From Bacteroidota bacterium (GTDB lineage Bacteria > Bacteroidota > Bacteroidia > Flavobacteriales > Weeksellaceae), in the NCBI GenBank assembly GCA_023448955.1, contig JAEXJU010000043.1:1-9343 (forward strand): a stretch of 9,343 nt of DNA, given 5' to 3'. Position 1 is the stretch's first letter, and each line of letters begins with the position of its first letter. Shown piece by piece: positions 6,121 through 9,343 of this stretch. The position numbers and the translations under genes are program-made. The notes under the pieces are model-generated. The model was not told the DNA's origin. It saw only the letters and a program-made list of their open reading frames with translations, and did not search any database.

Positions 6121-7695
6121 TTAAATAAACGGATAAGCTTTCAGAGTGAGAAATTCCTCGAATCTGTCACAGAAAATCAGTTCATTAAAAAGTTCTTTTG
6201 CAAGGTTAAATTTTCCATTGTCAAAACGTTCACTTCCGACATATTTCCGGATTCTGGAAAGTTCTTCTTTTTCCCATTGCAAGACCAGTTCTCTCGTCAG
6301 TATCCTTTCATCATCCAGAACAGCTTCGTGCTTCAGCCATTGCCATATTTGCGTCCTGGAAATCTCAGCAGTAGCTGCATCTTCCATAAGGTTGTAAAGC
6401 GCAGCAGCACCGGTTCCCATCAACCAGGATTCAATATAAAGAATACCAACATTGATGTTTTTCCTGACGCCGTTTTCTGTAATCGTTCCGGCAGGAACTT
6501 CGAGTAATTCCGATTCTTTGATTTTATAATCGACCTTTTTATCAATTTGATTTTTTCCAGTCATATAATGATCAAAAACTTCTTTTGCAACAGGCACCAG
6601 CGCAGGATGCGCCACCCAGGTTCCATCGTGGCCGTTCCTCACTTCGCGCTCCTTGTCATTCCTCACTTTTTCAAAAGCAGCTTCATTGGCATCGTCATCA
6701 TTTCTAACAGGAATCTGAGCTGCCATTCCGCCCATTGCGTGAACATTTCTTTTGTGACAGATCTTGATAACTCTTTTCCCATAAGCCTCCATAAAAGGCG
6801 AAGCCATTGTAACCTGATCTCTGTCCGGAACGAGAAAATGAGCATTATTTCTGAATTTTTTGATGTAGGAAAAAATATAATCCCAGCGTCCGCAATTCAA
6901 CCCGGAACTATGGTTTTTCAGCTCGAAAAGGATTTCATCCAACTGGAAAGAAGCCGTGATTGTTTCTATGAGAACTGTCGCTTTGATAGTTCCCTGAGGA
7001 ATGTCCAGATAATTCTGAGAAAACACAAAAACATCATTCCACCAGCGCGCTTCTTTATAATGCTCCAGTTTTGGCAGGTAAAAATACGGGCCGCTTCCAT
7101 TTGTAATCAGTTGTTTAGCATTTCGGAAAAAGTATATTCCAAAATCAATCAAAGAACCTGAAGCAAGTTCTCCTTCAATTTCTATATTTTTTTCAGAGAG
7201 ATGCAAACCTCTAGGACGAACAAGGAGCACTGCCGTTTTTTCATTCAGCTGATAAGTTTTGCCCTGTTCATTAGTAAAATCAATGGTTTTATTAATGGCA
7301 TCCGTGAGATTAATTTGTCCGCAAATACAATTTTCCCAGGTTGGAGAATTACTATCTTCAAAATCTGCCATAAAAGTATTCGCTCCGGAATTCAGCGCAT
7401 TGATGATCATTTTTCTATCCACCGGACCTGTAATCTCTACTCTTCTGTCCAGCAAATCTTCCGGCATTTCTGCACAGACCCAATCTGCATTTCGGATATG
7501 AATGGTTTCAGATGGGAAAGACGGCAGCTCTCCTGAATCAAATTTCAATTGGGTTCTTTTTCTTTCTTCCAGCAGTTCGATTCTTGTATGATTAAAATTT
7601 TTATGAAGTTTTGCTAAAAAATCTATCAGATCATCTGTAAAAACTTTTTCAAACTTATCATCAGAAACAATATTAAGCCGGCTAATAGTCTTCAT
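6121..7695 (-). CDS. aceB: Malate synthase A
   Basis: Malate synthase condenses glyoxylate with acetyl-CoA to malate and CoA, completing the glyoxylate bypass started by isocitrate lyase. The 524-aa protein is of the malate synthase A type (E. coli AceB 533 aa), lacking the large insertion of type G. Conserved blocks: RRVEITGPVDRKMIINALNS (84-103), FMADFEDSNSPTW (108-120), LLVRPRGLHLSEK (157-169, with active-site Arg162), SGPYFYLPK (201-209), TIKATVLIETITASFQLDEI (236-255, with acidic metal-site region at Glu244), GLNCGRWDYIFSYIK (265-279), HAMGGMAAQIP (319-329), NGHDGTWVAHP (354-364) and YNLMEDAATAEISRTQIWQW (434-453, with the catalytic-base Asp439). The C-terminal FLTLKAYPFI matches the E. 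coli end. It is first in the aceB-aceA unit, with its own leader and predicted promoter, and is divergent from the XRE regulator. Confidence 0.97.
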   Translation of the reverse strand: MKTISRLNIVSDDKFEKVFTDDLIDFLAKLHKNFNHTRIELLEERKRTQLKFDSGELPSFPSETIHIRNADWVCAEMPEDLLDRRVEITGPVDRKMIINALNSGANTFMADFEDSNSPTWENCICGQINLTDAINKTIDFTNEQGKTYQLNEKTAVLLVRPRGLHLSEKNIEIEGELASGSLIDFGIYFFRNAKQLITNGSGPYFYLPKLEHYKEARWWNDVFVFSQNYLDIPQGTIKATVLIETITASFQLDEILFELKNHSSGLNCGRWDYIFSYIKKFRNNAHFLVPDRDQVTMASPFMEAYGKRVIKICHKRNVHAMGGMAAQIPVRNDDDANEAAFEKVRNDKEREVRNGHDGTWVAHPALVPVAKEVFDHYMTGKNQIDKKVDYKIKESELLEVPAGTITENGVRKNINVGILYIESWLMGTGAAALYNLMEDAATAEISRTQIWQWLKHEAVLDDERILTRELVLQWEKEELSRIRKYVGSERFDNGKFNLAKELFNELIFCDRFEEFLTLKAYPFI

Positions 7696-7702
7696 AACTA
7701 AA

Positions 7703-7724
7703 AATATTTTGTGATTTGGTTTGA
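7703..7724 (-). repeat. Shared leader sequence, copy in front of aceB
   Basis: This is the partner of the 5994-6015 copy: 18 exact bases (7703-7720) and 21 of 22 over the longer stretch. Here it ends 7 bases before the aceB ATG and begins directly after the predicted -7 box, so it makes up most of the expected 5' untranslated region of the aceB transcript. Confidence 0.75.
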
Positions 7725-7751
7725 CAAATATATAAAAAAGATTTTCACAAA
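7725..7751 (-). promoter_or_regulatory. Predicted aceB promoter
   Basis: On the minus strand, TATATTTG (7732-7725) matches the -7 consensus TAnnTTTG exactly. TTTG (7751-7748) is a -33 candidate with a 15-base spacer, slightly shorter than usual. The start of transcription would fall near 7718-7721, leaving a leader of about 25 bases. The short spacer and the palindrome abutting the -33 box suggest dependence on a regulator. Confidence 0.55.
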
Positions 7752-7767
7752 TAGCGAACGTTCGCTA
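7752..7767. promoter_or_regulatory. Perfect 16-bp palindrome, candidate operator for aceBA
   Basis: TAGCGAACGTTCGCTA is fully self-complementary and stands out in an otherwise very A/T-rich gap. It touches the aceB -33 candidate. Its centre is about 40 bp upstream of the predicted aceB transcription start, a common position for an activator contacting polymerase, although repression is also possible. It contains GCGAA-N3-TCGCT, found again at 7790-7802. Confidence 0.7.
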
Positions 7768-7789
7768 AATAATTATAAAATTTTATTAT

Positions 7790-7802
7790 GCGAATAATCG
7801 CT
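7790..7802. promoter_or_regulatory. Second GCGAA-N3-TCGCT site, candidate autoregulatory operator
   Basis: GCGAATAATCGCT shares both half sites and spacing with the upstream palindrome (GCGAACGTTCGCT), differing only in the three central bases; the two are 36 bp apart. It lies just upstream of the regulator's predicted -7 box, where bound protein could block or recruit polymerase. Confidence 0.55.
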
Positions 7803-7810
7803 TTAATATC

Positions 7811-7818
7811 TATCTTTG
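7811..7818 (+). promoter_or_regulatory. Predicted -7 element of the XRE regulator gene
   Basis: TATCTTTG fits TAnnTTTG exactly and is the only plus-strand match I found in the aceB-regulator gap. No TTG -33 box is seen at the usual spacing. Transcription would begin at about 7823-7825, at or next to the ATG at 7824, implying a nearly leaderless mRNA. Confidence 0.45.
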
Positions 7819-7823
7819 ATTTT

Positions 7824-9302
7824 ATGATTGCAGAAAGCAGCTATATACGGGTGGTTTTTGGGCTGAAACTCAAACAGCAGAGACAGAAGAAAAACTGGTC
7901 TTTGCAGGATCTTGCAAGCAAAACAGGACTATCCAAATCTTATCTTAACGAGATAGAAAACGGCAAAAAATACCCAAAACACGATAAGATCATACAGCTT
8001 TCGGAGGCGTTACAATGTACTTTTGACGAGCTGGTTTCCACCAAACTGGACAAAAGCCTTATCCCGATAAATGATGTTCTTCAGTCCGATTTTTTTAAAG
8101 AAATTCCACTTGATCTTTTTGGGATCAACAAAAGCAACCTTATCAGCATCATCGGCGAAGCGCCTAAAAAAGTAACCGCTTTTATCAATGCACTCATCGA
8201 GATCTCTCAGAATTATAACTTAGGAAAAGAACGGTTTTATTTCGCCGTTATGCGCTCTTTCCAGGAACTTTATGACAATCATTTTCCTGAAATAGAGGAA
8301 AAGGCTGCAGAATTTGCTAAGGAAAATCAATTAAAACTCAGTAAGGATCTAAAAAGTGAGATACTGGAACAATTGCTGAAAGAAACATTTGGTTACACGA
8401 TTAATTCAAAAGACTTTTCCGAAGATTATGCATTGAATAAACTGCGATCCCTTTATATCCCGGAGAAAAAATTGCTTTTACTGAACAATAGGCTTGATAA
8501 CAATCAAAAAGTTTTTATCCTTGCAAAGGAAATCGGGTTTAATTACCTGAAATTAGCAGCACGACCAAACACTTATTCCTGGCTTGATTTCAGTAGTTTC
8601 GAAGAGATCCTTAATAATTTTTACGCATCTTATTTTGCAGGATGTTTACTTATATCGAAAACGGAACTTATTGAAAAAACCGGAGATTTTTTTGACCAAA
8701 AAGAATGGAATCCTCAAAACTTTGATTCCCTCATCAAACATTTTACGGATTCGCCGGAAACATTTTATTACAGACTCACCAATGTACTTTCCTCGGAATT
8801 CGGCATCAAAGATCTTTTTTACCTTTGTTTTGTTAAAAAAGACAATTCGGATAAAATCCAGATCCTGAAGGAACTTCACCTGAACCACCAACAGGCCCCT
8901 CATTCCAATAATACCAACGAACATTATTGCAGACGCTGGATTGCCGTCAAAAACCTGCATCATTTAAAGGAAAATGAAACGCTGACAGATGCGCAGATCT
9001 CTCATTATAAGGATCAGGGCGTGAGTTATCTTGTGATTTCCACATCGCAGAAAAATCCTTTTTCAGACGGCAGCAACAGAAGTTATTGCTTAGGAATTCT
9101 ACTGAATAATCAGACTTTAAAAAAAATCAGCTTTGCAACATCACCGCAACTTAGAACGATTGAAGTTGGTGTAACGTGTGAAAGCTGCAGCATACGGGAT
9201 TGCGAGGTGCGCCAGGCATCACCCGTGAGACTGGAAAAAGAGCAATTCAATCTGGATATGAAAAAATCTATTGAAAAAGTTAGAAAAAAAATAATCAATT
9301 GA
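7824..9302 (+). CDS. XRE-family regulator with degenerate ImmA-like domain and DUF2083/RamB-like C-terminus; probable aceBA regulator
   Basis: Residue numbers count from the upstream in-frame ATG at 7788 (504 aa); the preferred start is Met13 at 7824 (492 aa). Residues about 24-84 are a helix-turn-helix of the XRE type: FGLKLKQQRQKKNWSLQDLA, then TGLSKSYLNEIENGKKYPKH. The middle, about 150-300, resembles the ImmA/IrrE fold, but the zinc-protease HExxH site reads AKEIGF (246-251), with both histidines gone, so it is probably a sensor rather than a protease. The C-terminus carries Cys381 and CESCSIRDCEVRQASP (464-479), like the CxxCxxxxC cluster of DUF2083 regulators such as RamB. RamB controls aceA/aceB in Corynebacterium glutamicum, and its Mycobacterium tuberculosis homologue controls icl1. 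Divergent placement next to aceBA and two shared operators support a role in glyoxylate-bypass control and autoregulation. The effector (possibly an acyl-CoA) and the sign of control are unknown. The 7824 start is favoured by the promoter at 7811-7818. Confidence 0.88.
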   Translation: MIAESSYIRVVFGLKLKQQRQKKNWSLQDLASKTGLSKSYLNEIENGKKYPKHDKIIQLSEALQCTFDELVSTKLDKSLIPINDVLQSDFFKEIPLDLFGINKSNLISIIGEAPKKVTAFINALIEISQNYNLGKERFYFAVMRSFQELYDNHFPEIEEKAAEFAKENQLKLSKDLKSEILEQLLKETFGYTINSKDFSEDYALNKLRSLYIPEKKLLLLNNRLDNNQKVFILAKEIGFNYLKLAARPNTYSWLDFSSFEEILNNFYASYFAGCLLISKTELIEKTGDFFDQKEWNPQNFDSLIKHFTDSPETFYYRLTNVLSSEFGIKDLFYLCFVKKDNSDKIQILKELHLNHQQAPHSNNTNEHYCRRWIAVKNLHHLKENETLTDAQISHYKDQGVSYLVISTSQKNPFSDGSNRSYCLGILLNNQTLKKISFATSPQLRTIEVGVTCESCSIRDCEVRQASPVRLEKEQFNLDMKKSIEKVRKKIIN

Positions 9303-9343
9303 TTTATCAGAGTCAGAAAATACAAGATTTTAAACCAAAATAT

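Noticed and set aside
6600..6670. Short direct repeat (GTGAGGAA twice on the minus strand) within aceB
   Set aside because: It encodes VRND...VRNG just before the conserved NGHDGTW block, at the same length as the recalled E. coli AceB, so there is no insertion. It is probably chance or codon-driven.
6025..7536. Several plus-strand open frames of 80-204 codons
   Set aside because: All lie opposite malate synthase A, whose conserved blocks cover the region. Their products show no coherent motifs.
8500..8600. ImmA/IrrE protease, as in mobile-element regulators or toxin-antitoxin systems
   Set aside because: The HExxH residues are missing, the domain is in the same chain as the helix-turn-helix, the C-terminus carries the DUF2083-type Cys cluster, and the neighbours are aceBA rather than integrative-element genes.
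8646..8963. 105-codon minus-strand open frame within the regulator gene
   Set aside because: It is antisense to the continuous regulator reading frame, with no motif or promoter of its own.

Overview
The window looks like a chromosomal segment from a Bacteroidota bacterium, most likely a Flavobacteriia member close to Chryseobacterium (Weeksellaceae). The support is low-GC DNA, absence of clear Shine-Dalgarno sequences, several matches to the Bacteroidota -7 promoter element TAnnTTTG, and a Ser/Thr/Ala/Asn-rich secreted protein of the type handled by the type IX secretion system. The genus is inferred from style, not from a search.

Layout. (1) Positions 1-1842, minus strand: the first 614 codons of a large secreted multidomain protein that runs off the left edge. 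(2) 1931-2710, minus: an orphan 259-aa protein with a PD...E-V motif of the PD-(D/E)XK nuclease superfamily. (3) 2961-4613, plus: a compact 550-aa alpha-glucan (glycogen) phosphorylase-family protein, GT35-like, in which the residue aligned with the PLP-binding lysine is threonine. A strong terminator follows and is shared with the convergent gene. (4) 4713-7695, minus: the two glyoxylate-bypass genes, transcribed aceB (malate synthase A) then aceA (isocitrate lyase), with a 127-bp gap. (5) 7824-9302, plus: a divergent XRE-type regulator with a degenerate ImmA-like middle and a C-terminal Cys motif (DUF2083/RamB-like), which is probably the regulator of aceBA.

The metabolic logic is clear. 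Isocitrate lyase and malate synthase together bypass the CO2-releasing steps of the TCA cycle during growth on acetate, fatty acids or other two-carbon sources. The adjacent regulator belongs to a family whose actinobacterial member RamB controls the same genes. The glycogen enzyme is a separate transcription unit.

The most informative non-coding signals are in the aceB/regulator and aceB/aceA gaps. There are two copies of GCGAA-N3-TCGCT, 36 bp apart, one inside a perfect 16-bp palindrome just upstream of the aceB promoter and the other just upstream of the regulator's promoter. An 18-base sequence is repeated exactly in front of both aceB and aceA. A perfect 17-bp inverted repeat sits between aceB and aceA. 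I saw no tRNA, rRNA, CRISPR array, insertion sequence or phage gene.
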